NCBI GenBank assembly: GCA_019186965.1
Contig: JABARV010000010.1
Coordinates: 62,001 to 126,000 of the forward strand
DNA from: Turneriella sp.
Lineage (GTDB): Bacteria > Spirochaetota > Leptospiria > Turneriellales > Turneriellaceae
Direction of reading: 5' to 3'
Length of the DNA stretch: 64,000 nucleotides
Position 1 is the first letter of the stretch, and each line of letters opens with the position of its first letter. The position numbers and the translations under genes are program-made. This document shows positions 19,893 through 29,463 of this stretch, in pieces. A model generated the notes under the pieces. That model saw only the letters and a list, made by a program, of their open reading frames with translations, was not told the DNA's origin and searched no databases.

Positions 19893-20677
19893 GCTTGTTG
19901 TGTGGGGTAATGTGCAAAAAGGCTGAGCAACTCTTCGGCAAGTTTTGTATACGCAGAGGCAACTTTATTCTGTGGTGCGTAATCAAAAATATCTTGCCGC
20001 ATAAGGTGTGCTTCTTCGACAGCAACCGACCTCGGGATTGTTGTTTTTAAAATGGGTAAAATTTTTTCTACTTCGGGAATCATTGCCTGCGCAAGAGTTG
20101 TACGCGTATCGTGGAGCGTTAAAACCCCCCCCGCGATTTTAAGGTGCGCATTGTAGCGACGGTTAACCGTTGTAACAGCGTCTCGGATATTTTGGATGCC
20201 GTCGATAGAAAATTTAGAAATTTGTAATGGCACAAGAAGAAAGTCCGCTGCAACCATCGCATTTATTGTAATTACCGACAAAGACGGCGGACAATCGAGA
20301 AGGATATAATCGAACTCTTGCCGTAGCGTTTGCAAAGCGTCGTTTAAACGAAAGAAGCCATCGAGCGCCCCTGTAAGTTGTGACTCAACTTCTACCAAAT
20401 GCAAGCTTGAAGGTATAACAAATAAATTTTCTTTTTTTGTCGCATGGAGCGTCGAGCTTATTGTCTTATTTGTTTGAAAAAGCGCGTACACCGAATTTTC
20501 GGGAGTAATATCGCGGGAATCTAAAAGAATCGATGTGGCATTCCGCTGCGAATCAAGGTCGATAACAAGAACTTTTTTTTGCGTAGAGCCTCGTGCAAAA
20601 GCATGCGCTAGCGCAAGCGTAGTTGTTGTTTTAGCGACGCCACCTTTTTGGTTTGTAATGGAAAGAACAACCGCCAA
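19889..20677 (-). CDS. ParA/MinD-type ATPase (orphan)
   Basis: 262 residues of the ParA/Soj type. The deviant Walker A is TNQKGGVAKTTTTLALAHA (residues 7-25), with Lys11 as signature lysine. Switch I/A' is VLVIDLDSQRNAT, and Walker B DYILLDCPPSLSVITINAM. There is no N-terminal helix-turn-helix, so it is the short chromosomal class. No parB or parS-like inverted repeat is adjacent. The next gene is a bitopic membrane protein translated in overlap. Such orphan ParA proteins often position envelope or signalling assemblies rather than DNA; that is inference here. Confidence 0.9.
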   Translation of the reverse strand: MAVVLSITNQKGGVAKTTTTLALAHAFARGSTQKKVLVIDLDSQRNATSILLDSRDITPENSVYALFQTNKTISSTLHATKKENLFVIPSSLHLVEVESQLTGALDGFFRLNDALQTLRQEFDYILLDCPPSLSVITINAMVAADFLLVPLQISKFSIDGIQNIRDAVTTVNRRYNAHLKIAGGVLTLHDTRTTLAQAMIPEVEKILPILKTTIPRSVAVEEAHLMRQDIFDYAPQNKVASAYTKLAEELLSLFAHYPTQQA

Positions 20678-20686
20678 AGTCTATGT

Positions 20687-21334
20687 TTAATCCCATTTAA
20701 ATTTTTTTGCGTCTGCTAAAAATTTTTCCAACCCCGCGTCGGTTAAGGGGTGTTTTACAAGCTGAGGAAAAACACTGTACGGGATCGTGGCTACATCAGC
20801 CCCGATAACCGCAGCTTGTTTCAAATGGATGGGGTGGCGGATGCTTGCAACAAGTATTTTGGTTGTAAAACCATAATTGTCGTAAATCGTTTTGATGTCT
20901 TCGATAAGATCCATACCATCGGTGGAAATATCGTCGAGGCGTCCCACAAAAGGCGAGATATACGTTGCGCCGGCTTTTGCCGCTAAAAGTGCTTGGTTCG
21001 CCGAAAAACAGAGCGTTACGTTCGTTTGGATGCCTTCGTCAGCAAAAATACGCACTGCTTTTAGCCCTTCGGGAATAAGAGGGACTTTTACCACTACGTT
21101 ATCGGCGAGCTTTGCCAGTTCGCGCCCTTCTTTGAGGATTGCATCTTTTTCTACAGCAAGGACTTCTGCGGAAACAGGCCCTGCGACAATTGAACAAATC
21201 TCTTGGATTACTGCTTTGAAAGGTTTTCCCGTTTTTGCAACAAGCGACGGGTTTGTTGTTACTCCGTCTAAAATACCCAATTCATGCGCGGCTTTAATTT
21301 CGGCAACATCTGCCGTGTCGATAAAAAATTCCAT
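20687..21334 (-). CDS. tal: Transaldolase (TalC/FSA-type, small)
   Basis: 215 residues when started at the ATG at 21334 ([17 protein letters not shown]). An earlier in-frame ATG at 21439 would add 35 residues with no homology and is rejected. Family marks: [26 protein letters not shown] (contains the Schiff-base Lys), [29 protein letters not shown], and [12 protein letters not shown]. This short class acts as transaldolase in the non-oxidative pentose phosphate pathway or as fructose-6-phosphate aldolase. The residue set favours transaldolase, with moderate certainty. It is the first gene of the long leftward gene train, 9 nt before parA. Confidence 0.92.
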   Translation of the reverse strand: MEFFIDTADVAEIKAAHELGILDGVTTNPSLVAKTGKPFKAVIQEICSIVAGPVSAEVLAVEKDAILKEGRELAKLADNVVVKVPLIPEGLKAVRIFADEGIQTNVTLCFSANQALLAAKAGATYISPFVGRLDDISTDGMDLIEDIKTIYDNYGFTTKILVASIRHPIHLKQAAVIGADVATIPYSVFPQLVKHPLTDAGLEKFLADAKKFKWD

Positions 21335-21401
21335 AAGTCGTAATGGTGGATGAAACGCGCCCGTCAACCGATTCGTAGACGCTGCGTGAGTTGGCGCATG
21401 A

Positions 21402-21608
21402 GGGTAGGCCGGAACTCGCGAAGCCAAGATAGAAAGCAAATTTTTCGCACATTTTGAAGCGCGGTTCGTTCAAAAATACGAAATTTTGCACGAATTCGGG
21501 CGTCTTCGCCCCGTGCAGAGCAAATCGGTAACGATTTGCGGAGGAATTTGTGCAAAATAGCGATTCAAAATGTGCGAAAAATTTGCCTCAGCGAGTTCCG
21601 GCCTACCC
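21402..21608. repeat. Decayed long inverted-repeat element
   Basis: The arms mirror each other. An 18-bp end, GGGTAGGCCGGAACTCGC, lies at 21402-21419, with its exact complement at 21591-21608. A 23-bp arm at 21436-21458 is matched perfectly by 21564-21586. An inner near-match pairs 21480-21496 with 21541-21557. The centre has two small hairpins, GGGCG/CGCCC near 21498-21512 and GCAAATCG-GTAA-CGATTTGC at 21520-21539. There is no reading frame. It looks like a MITE or palindromic unit with arm indels. It also fills the gap between transaldolase and the glycosyltransferase, where it would act as an mRNA hairpin. Confidence 0.85.
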
Positions 21609-21649
21609 ACGCATGAGGCTCTTTATACTCCGTAAAAATTAAAATTTCC

Positions 21650-22801
21650 TTAAAGCAGTTCTGCAACGTGGCCTGTGAAAGATTCAAAAAGTTTTTCGTC
21701 TGTATGGTTTCCCATTGCTTCCCTTGCGTTTTCTCCCAGGAATTTCAAGTTTTCTCGCTTTACTAAAAGTTTATCCATCGCTTGTTTAAATGACGGGTAG
21801 TTGTGCGCCTTAAACACCGCGCCATTTTTTCCGTGTGTGACATAATCTTTGGGTCCACCTTTGTCGGATACAACAACAGCTGTTCCCGACGCCATGGCTT
21901 CAAGCACGGTTTTTCCAAGCGTTTCGCTTGCAGACGGCAATACGTATAAATCTGCGCTTGCATAAATTTTTTGCAGATTTACTCCGCGTTGCACACCTAC
22001 AAATTTTATATTTTCACTTACGTATTTTTTTTCGTAGATTTCTTTTTCTGGACCGCTCCCCACTACAGCACAAACTGCATTTTCTGGGTTTTCTTCAATA
22101 AAATACCGTAACAAAAATTCAATGTCCTTTACTTTGGTAATCCGCCCAACGAAGATAACGACTGTTTTTGTAGAATCAACCCCTAACTTTTTAAACACGG
22201 ATTTATCTTCGTTTTCTGGGTTCCAATGGCGTACGTTGACGCCAGCAGGGTAAAAGCGTAGCTTTTTTTTGTCGTGGCCTTTTTTAACCATTAAATCGTA
22301 AAATTCTTGTGTGCGCACAAAAATAAGATCTGCCTGCTTTTGGTATTGTTTCAAAAAAAATAGCGCCGGATTTTTCACGAAAGGTTTTACAATACGGCTC
22401 GAAAGATCGTTCATATAGTAATCCACATCGGTATGGTAGATATCCACCCAAGGAATTGCGAGATACTTTGCCGCAGCCATTGCAACCATCCCCATGCTGC
22501 CGGGAGTATTTGAAACAATTATATTTACGCGATTTTTTCTAAAAAATTGCACTACGCGCAAAAAATCGGGAAAGTAAAACATAGTCCCTTTATAAAAACT
22601 ACCGATAGGGATGGGCAAGATAGGGTCGAATACATAAAAAGGTTTGATGGGTTTGCGGTACGTTGTCACAGGTTGCCAAAAATAACCACGCGATTGCGCA
22701 AGCCCGTACATTTCTTCGGTGTCGGTAATAATTCCCGAAACTTCGTCGACAATATCGGCAACCCACGCTACCCGTAATTTTTTCGCTAGAGCATCTGGCA
22801 T
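21650..22801 (-). CDS. Glycosyltransferase family 4 (GT-B fold)
   Basis: 383 residues. The N-terminal half is a Rossmann-like acceptor domain (RVAWVADIVDEVSG; NIIVSNTPGSMGM; YHTDVDYYM). The C-terminal half binds the nucleotide sugar: VVIFVGRITKVKDIEFLL, AVVGSGPEKEIYEKKY, and the E-x7-E motif in SASETLGKTVLEAMASG. There are no membrane helices. The composition fits transfer to a lipid or polysaccharide acceptor such as glycolipid or LPS. It is separated from transaldolase by the palindromic element. Substrate not predictable. Confidence 0.9.
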   Translation of the reverse strand: MPDALAKKLRVAWVADIVDEVSGIITDTEEMYGLAQSRGYFWQPVTTYRKPIKPFYVFDPILPIPIGSFYKGTMFYFPDFLRVVQFFRKNRVNIIVSNTPGSMGMVAMAAAKYLAIPWVDIYHTDVDYYMNDLSSRIVKPFVKNPALFFLKQYQKQADLIFVRTQEFYDLMVKKGHDKKKLRFYPAGVNVRHWNPENEDKSVFKKLGVDSTKTVVIFVGRITKVKDIEFLLRYFIEENPENAVCAVVGSGPEKEIYEKKYVSENIKFVGVQRGVNLQKIYASADLYVLPSASETLGKTVLEAMASGTAVVVSDKGGPKDYVTHGKNGAVFKAHNYPSFKQAMDKLLVKRENLKFLGENAREAMGNHTDEKLFESFTGHVAELL

Positions 22802-22861
22802 GGGAAATTGTTTTTCTTAAAGCGTACGCGGCAATTGAAATTTGAAAGATTACGCAGCACG

Positions 22862-22970
22862 CATCAAGAAGCTTCCAACTAAACAGTGATAACGAATACC
22901 GACAAGGTGGCCTCTGGGAAAAATTCGATAAATAGGCTCCGGTGCGGCGTATATTTTTAAGGCGCATTAA
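22862..22970 (+). pseudogene. Fragment of an FG-GAP repeat lipoprotein gene
   Basis: Read on the plus strand, codons from 22863 give HQEASN*TVITNTDKVASGKNS. After a one-base shift the text continues as SGAAYIFKAH, stopping at 22970. This is the pattern of an FG-GAP/integrin-alpha-like blade (ASNQTTITNT...SGAVYVF). The DNA at 22864-22884 matches 63978-63998 at 20 of 21 bases, inside the FG-GAP gene at the right edge; the single difference turns CAA into TAA. It is a dead remnant with at least one nonsense codon and one frameshift, lying between two minus-strand genes. Confidence 0.75.
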
Positions 22971-23014
22971 TACCGTCTCTCCCCCTACTGTGCTCGGGAG
23001 ACGGCACAGGTTCC

Positions 23015-23334
23015 TTAGACGCCCGCTTTCATGGCAGCATCTTTCAATGCTTTGTCGGCAGTCATTAGTTTCGCTTTTTTTCTTATGGCTAACTCTAAAT
23101 ATGTTGCATCATAAGCAGAGAGATTGTATAATTGCGCCAATTCGATAATTTTTTTAGAGAAATCTTCTTTATAGATTTCATCCGTTTGCAATTGCAGTGT
23201 ATGCAATAATTCAACAATTTCAAAAACTTGCATAAGCGTAAGGCGTTTGCGCATTAAAGCAACACGCAATACATTTTGTGTTCGTCGGGCAAAAAAAGAG
23301 ATGAAGAAAACGAACAGTCGACGACAAAATTCAT
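23015..23334 (-). pseudogene. vapC: VapC-type PIN toxin, frameshifted with internal deletion
   Basis: The correct N-terminus starts at 23334 with an ATG overlapping the antitoxin stop (ATGA) and reads MNFVVDCSFSSSLFLPDEHK, the PIN strand with its first Asp. That frame then stops after about 26 codons. The C-terminal half is in another frame (VALMRKRLTLMQVFEIVELL ... NLSAYDATYLELAIRKKAKL), holding the later PIN acidic residues (SAYDATY; LMTADKAL). About 30 codons that normally carry a conserved Glu are missing at the junction. The toxin RNase should be inactive. Confidence 0.82.
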
Positions 23335-23582
23335 CGCTTACGGCCTTCGTTGATAAAATCACGGATTACAACTTTACTCTTAATGCTATTGCGAATTGCA
23401 ACAAGACGATTTATGGCAAGGTGGCGGGTGTGTTCCTTTTTCTGAGAAGCAAAAGGGGTTAATAAAGCAATAGGCTTGTTATGCTTAGTGATAACAAACT
23501 CTTTTCCTTGCTCGACACGCTGCAAAAGCGACGATAGATTTGTTTTTGCCTCAAATGCACCAACCTTGTTTGTTATATTCAC
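23331..23582 (-). CDS. Phd/YefM-family antitoxin
   Basis: 83 residues starting with GTG at 23582. The N-terminal Phd DNA-binding fold is clear: VGAFEAKTNLSSLLQRVEQGKEFVITKHNKPIALLTP, which holds the usual EAK and GxxxxITKxxKPxAxL pattern. The C-terminal toxin-binding tail is basic (IKSKVVIRDFINEGRKR). A perfect palindrome lies 4 nt before the start codon, where a ribosome site would normally be, so it probably represses itself. The partner toxin is broken, leaving a lone antitoxin. The partner type is Phd-VapC rather than Phd-Doc. Confidence 0.88.
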   Translation of the reverse strand: MNITNKVGAFEAKTNLSSLLQRVEQGKEFVITKHNKPIALLTPFASQKKEHTRHLAINRLVAIRNSIKSKVVIRDFINEGRKR

Positions 23583-23586
23583 TAAG

Positions 23587-23603
23587 CCAGTTTAATAAAC
23601 TGG
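23587..23603. promoter_or_regulatory. Palindromic operator before the phd gene
   Basis: CCAGTTTAATAAACTGG is a perfect 8-bp inverted repeat around a single A, 4 nt upstream of the antitoxin GTG. Phd/YefM proteins bind such palindromes to repress their own operon, so it is the likely operator. No classical Shine-Dalgarno fits between it and the start. Confidence 0.65.
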
Positions 23604-23710
23604 TTTAATATTGCAATTTTTTTATTGTTCGTTTCCGACGATTATTCCTCAATCGAGATAGTCGTTACCGACTTTGCGAAAAACATAACCCATCAGCTAG
23701 CCGCTGGATG

Positions 23711-23770
23711 CTATGGCCTGAGTGGTATGAAGAAGCAGCAGCTAACTCGCCTAAGAGCCAGCATTTTCTC
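23711..23770. repeat. Partial copy of the 3' end of the small gene at 52111
   Basis: These 60 bases align without gaps to 52111-52170 with 10 differences (83% identity). On the minus strand they read FEKMLALRRVSCCFFIPLRP and end in TAG, matching FEEMLAFRPVSCSFFTPLRP and its TAG in the gene at 52111-52536. The 5' part of that gene is absent here: the similarity stops at the end of the P-loop kinase. It is a truncated gene copy or a dispersed repeat. The rest of 23604-23768 shows no gene. Confidence 0.75.
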
Positions 23771-24599
23771 AAAAAAGATTTTTAATTGCGTGGCCTTCGT
23801 CTAAAGCAACAGTAATATTTGCCAAAGAAGGCATTACCCGAAGCATGTGCCGTGTGAGGCGCTCAAAATGGCTTATAAACCGCGTTAATTTGTGCTCATC
23901 CATAACATGCGAGGCCTTTGCATTTTTTTCTTTCAATTTTTGTTCTTGGAGAGAGCGCCACGCGTACACCTGTTCAAAAGAAGGGGGTTGTAGCCAAACA
24001 AGATAATCCAACTGTTTAAAGAAGTGTGCGTATTCGTTGCGTAACTTTTCGTTCACATAGCGCCGCCATTTACCGTCTGCATCCTCAACTTCCTCGAGCG
24101 CGTTTACCGCTTTAGCAAGAGAAGTTGCCTCTTCCGGTGGGCAACCGACGCACCAGCCCTCTACTATAATAATTTCATTTTTTGATTTCACCCCACGCCA
24201 CGAGGATTTAGGATACCTATCGTCGCTTCCTTTGTCGAAAAGAGGAATACCTCCACTGCCGTTTTTTAGGTTCTGTATTGTTTTTTCTGCCAAAACAAGG
24301 TCGTGTGTACCTGGCACACCACGTGTTACCAACAACGGGTGGATTTCACGAGCAAGTTTTTCTCTTTCTGCATGTGTTAGGTATACATCATCAAGAGAAA
24401 ATCCATCAGAAATTATTTTGTGGTTTTTAAAAAGAATCTCTGGCAAGTTTTCTGCCAACGTCGATTTTCCACTGCCTTGGGGGCCGCTAATGGCTAGCAG
24501 CAGGGGCCTTTCTAAATTTAAAGTTTTATAGCGCTGAGAAATTTTTTGGGCGATAATTTCATACCAGGACAGTAGCTTTGGATCGGGTAAATTTAGCAT
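23769..24599 (-). CDS. P-loop kinase, D-glycerate 3-kinase/uridine-kinase-like
   Basis: 276 residues. Walker A is AISGPQGSGKSTLAENL (about residues 36-52). SLDDVYLTHAEREKLAREIH and TRGVPGTHDLVLAEKT are the signature blocks of the glycerate kinase (GLYK-like) group. IIIVEGWCVGCPP gives the Walker-B strand, and LVWLQPPSFEQVYAWRSLQEQKL the C-terminal lid helices. In plants and cyanobacteria the group phosphorylates D-glycerate to 3-phosphoglycerate; bacterial members are often only predicted. The gene stands alone, divergent from gyrB, with 189 nt between them. Confidence 0.8.
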   Translation of the reverse strand: MLNLPDPKLLSWYEIIAQKISQRYKTLNLERPLLLAISGPQGSGKSTLAENLPEILFKNHKIISDGFSLDDVYLTHAEREKLAREIHPLLVTRGVPGTHDLVLAEKTIQNLKNGSGGIPLFDKGSDDRYPKSSWRGVKSKNEIIIVEGWCVGCPPEEATSLAKAVNALEEVEDADGKWRRYVNEKLRNEYAHFFKQLDYLVWLQPPSFEQVYAWRSLQEQKLKEKNAKASHVMDEHKLTRFISHFERLTRHMLRVMPSLANITVALDEGHAIKNLF

Positions 24600-26771
<2,172 letters not shown>

Positions 26772-26774
26772 ACT

Positions 26775-26790
26775 GTTCCGGCCTACCCAC
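26775..26790. repeat. Solo copy of the palindromic element end
   Basis: GTTCCGGCCTACCCAC is identical over 16 bases to 21595-21610, the outer end of the inverted-repeat element near transaldolase. Here it starts 4 nt after the gyrB stop with no opposite arm in reach. It suggests that the element, or its end, is dispersed in the genome. Confidence 0.6.
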
Positions 26791-26860
26791 TTTTCCTTTT
26801 GCTTGTCGCGGTGTCTAAAACGTCCATAACGACCGAAAACGTACCGTAGGGAGAAACTCA

Positions 26861-28153
26861 ATGACACGAACTATAAAGAAAGTGGGAGTTTTGGGCGCAT
26901 CAGGAAATATGGGTTCGCTATCGGGGGGTATTTTTGCCCAAGCCGATATTGAATGTGTCTTTTTTGCACGCACTGTTGATAAAGCAAAAGCAGGGCTCGA
27001 AGCAGCCGTAAACCAGGCACGCTCCGATGTTTTACGTAAATACATCCGCGTAGCAAGTTACGACGATTTAGAAAAAGAAATCCCCACCTGCGACTGGATT
27101 TTTGAAGGCCTCGCCGAGGATATGGCGATTAAAAATGAATTTTTTGCCAAAATTGAAAACTTGAAGCGCCCCGACGCAATTGTAAGCACTGTCTCTTCAG
27201 GTTTGTCCATCCGCAAAATGGGCGAAGGCCGCAACGAAAACTTCCGTAAAAATTTCATGGGCACGCACTTTTATAACCCGCCCGGTAAACTGCCTGCAAA
27301 CGAACTTATTTACCATCCCGATGTTCCGCAGGAAACGCGTGAATTTGTGTACGATTTTTGTGAAAAAGTTTTACGCCGCGTGAACATCATCACCGAAGAT
27401 ACGGCGGCGTTTGCAGGTAACCGCATTGGTTTTCAACTTTTAAACGAAGCGGCTATCTACGCAGAAAAGTACGGTGTCGACAAGATGGACTACCTCTTGG
27501 GGCCGTATACCGGTCGCGCAATGGCGCCTTTAGCGACAATCGACCTTGTGGGTCTTGATGTCCATAAGGCAATTGTCGATAACGTGGTAGCGAACGTAAA
27601 AGACGAACGTATCGATACGTATAAAATGCCCGCATACATGCAAAAAATGATCGACCAAGGGATGCTCGGACGCAAAGCCAAGGGTAAGGGTGGATATTTT
27701 AACCGTGATGCGGAAAAAAATAAACTCACGTTGCAAATTAAAGATCTAACTTTTGCGCCCACCAAAAAAGAAAAGATTGATTGGATTGAAAAAACAAAAG
27801 CGGCAATCCAAGACGGGCTTTACTCAAACGCTATCAAGCTTATCAAAACAGCTACAGGCGAAGAAGCCGATATCGTGCGGCATTTTATTTTGGGATACGT
27901 TGCGTATAGCTTTGCCCGCGTTGGCGAAGTTACCCCCGAAAAAGACGGCATCCACGGTATTGATCGCGTGATGTCTTCTGGTTTTTCGTGGCTGCCTGCA
28001 TCGGGTTGGGTTGATCTTTTTGGTGGCGTAAGTGAAACCTGCGCGCTCATCGAAAAAGCACAATTGCCTGTACCTGCACAACTTAAAAACCTAAAAGCTT
28101 CTGGAAAAATATGCCGAGTCGCTGACGTAAGCAAGTTTTTAGCGGGACGTTGA
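26861..28153 (+). CDS. 3-hydroxyacyl-CoA dehydrogenase
   Basis: 430 residues. It oxidises 3-hydroxyacyl-CoA with NAD in beta-oxidation. The N-terminal Rossmann fold starts GVLGASGNMGSLSGGIFAQA. The catalytic block is FMGTHFYNPPGKLPANELIYH, with the His of the His-Glu dyad; AFAGNRIGFQLLNEAAIYAE and PLATIDLVGLDVHKAIV belong to the C-terminal dimer domain. There is no crotonase domain, so hydration is done by another enzyme. GGGAG precedes the ATG. It is the first gene of a three-enzyme operon with thiolase and acyl-CoA dehydrogenase. Confidence 0.94.
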   Translation: MTRTIKKVGVLGASGNMGSLSGGIFAQADIECVFFARTVDKAKAGLEAAVNQARSDVLRKYIRVASYDDLEKEIPTCDWIFEGLAEDMAIKNEFFAKIENLKRPDAIVSTVSSGLSIRKMGEGRNENFRKNFMGTHFYNPPGKLPANELIYHPDVPQETREFVYDFCEKVLRRVNIITEDTAAFAGNRIGFQLLNEAAIYAEKYGVDKMDYLLGPYTGRAMAPLATIDLVGLDVHKAIVDNVVANVKDERIDTYKMPAYMQKMIDQGMLGRKAKGKGGYFNRDAEKNKLTLQIKDLTFAPTKKEKIDWIEKTKAAIQDGLYSNAIKLIKTATGEEADIVRHFILGYVAYSFARVGEVTPEKDGIHGIDRVMSSGFSWLPASGWVDLFGGVSETCALIEKAQLPVPAQLKNLKASGKICRVADVSKFLAGR

Positions 28154-28207
28154 AGAAAATTGTGAATACATTGTCCACACAAAGGGTATAAATTAAAGGA
28201 GTAAACT

Positions 28208-29461
28208 ATGGCAAAGCAAGAAAAGGTCTATATTTTAGGCGGCTACCAAACCGACTTCGCACGTAACTGGTCCAAAGAAGGTAAAACAATCCAAGCTTTA
28301 ATGAACGAAGCAATGGATGGCGCGTTTACCTCCACGGGCATCGATCCAGCAGATGTTGAATCAATCCACGTTGGAAACTTTGCCGGCGAACTTTACACGA
28401 TGCAGGGGCACTTGGGTGCAATGAGCGTCAACTATAGCGAGAAGCTGCGCGGAGTTCCAACGAGCCGCCACGAAGCAGCGTGTGCATCGGGAGCTATTTC
28501 GGCGCTTATGGCACGCACAGAAATCGAAGCAGGGCACTATAACCTTTCAATGGTGTTAGGGGTCGAGCTTATGAAATCCGTCGATTCAAAAACAGGCGGT
28601 GATTTTTTGGGTACAGCCGCTTGGTACGATAAAGAAGCCAAGGGTGTACAGTTTCCCTTTCCAAAACTCTTTGGCCGCTTGGGTACTGTTTACGAAGAAC
28701 TCTACGGCCTTAAATACGACCACCTCGCAGAAATTTCAGCGGTAAACTATGAAAATGCCAAACACAACCCTGTCGCGCAAACCCGTGAATGGTATATGAA
28801 TAAAGACCACGCTCTCACGCGGGGTAATTTCAATATGGAAGTCGGCGGCATTATCCACATTACCGACTGTTCGCAGGTGACAGACGGCGCCGCAGTTATC
28901 TTTTTAGCATCAGAAAAGTACGCTAAAGAGTATGCAAAAAAGCATAACCTTAAACTCGAAAATATTCCGCACATTATGGGCTGGGGCCATGCAACTGCGC
29001 CCATTCTTTTTGATGTAAAAACCGAAGAAGCGTACGAAGCGAAGAAAAAAGGCGACTACATTCTTCCACACACACGCAAGGCGATTACCGATGCATACAA
29101 ACGCGCAGGTATTTCTGGATCAAAAGATTTAGATCTTGTCGAGACGCATGATTGCTTTACCACTTCGGAATATGCAGCGATTGAACATTTTGGGTTAACA
29201 GCGCCTGGAGAAGCGTACAAAGCGATTGAATCGGGCGATATTAAAATTGGTGGTAAACTCCCCTTTAATCCCTCGGGTGGGCTTATCGGTGCAGGCCATC
29301 CTGTGGGCGCAACGGGTACACGGCAACTTCTCGACGTTTATAAGCAGCTTACACAAAAAGCAGGCGACAACCAAGTCGAAGGCGCAAAAGTTGCAGCAAC
29401 GCTTAACATCGGTGGTTCTGCGACGACAAACGTTGTGCATATCGTTGGTACAGGAAAATAA
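28208..29461 (+). CDS. Acetyl-CoA acetyltransferase (thiolase)
   Basis: 417 residues of the thiolase superfamily, closest in style to the SCP-x/FadA-like group. It cleaves 3-ketoacyl-CoA. Catalytic Cys is in SRHEAACASGAISALM. The C-terminal HDCFTTSEYAAIEHFG and FNPSGGLIGAGHPVGATGTRQ carry the active His residues; the usual CxG loop near the C-terminus is replaced by LNIGGSATT. A strong AAAGGAGTAAACT ribosome site supports the ATG. It lies 54 nt after the dehydrogenase and 2 nt before the acyl-CoA dehydrogenase. Confidence 0.93.
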   Translation: MAKQEKVYILGGYQTDFARNWSKEGKTIQALMNEAMDGAFTSTGIDPADVESIHVGNFAGELYTMQGHLGAMSVNYSEKLRGVPTSRHEAACASGAISALMARTEIEAGHYNLSMVLGVELMKSVDSKTGGDFLGTAAWYDKEAKGVQFPFPKLFGRLGTVYEELYGLKYDHLAEISAVNYENAKHNPVAQTREWYMNKDHALTRGNFNMEVGGIIHITDCSQVTDGAAVIFLASEKYAKEYAKKHNLKLENIPHIMGWGHATAPILFDVKTEEAYEAKKKGDYILPHTRKAITDAYKRAGISGSKDLDLVETHDCFTTSEYAAIEHFGLTAPGEAYKAIESGDIKIGGKLPFNPSGGLIGAGHPVGATGTRQLLDVYKQLTQKAGDNQVEGAKVAATLNIGGSATTNVVHIVGTGK

Positions 29462-29463
29462 AT

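Noticed and set aside
20687-21439. Longer transaldolase starting at 21439
   Set aside because: The 35 extra residues overlap the palindromic element and are Pro/His/Arg-rich without similarity to the family; MEFFIDTA is the classical start.
22971-23014. Rho-independent terminator CCGTCTC/GAGACGG near 22973-23001
   Set aside because: The 7-bp stem is real, but the loop is long and no T-run follows on either strand, so it is not called.
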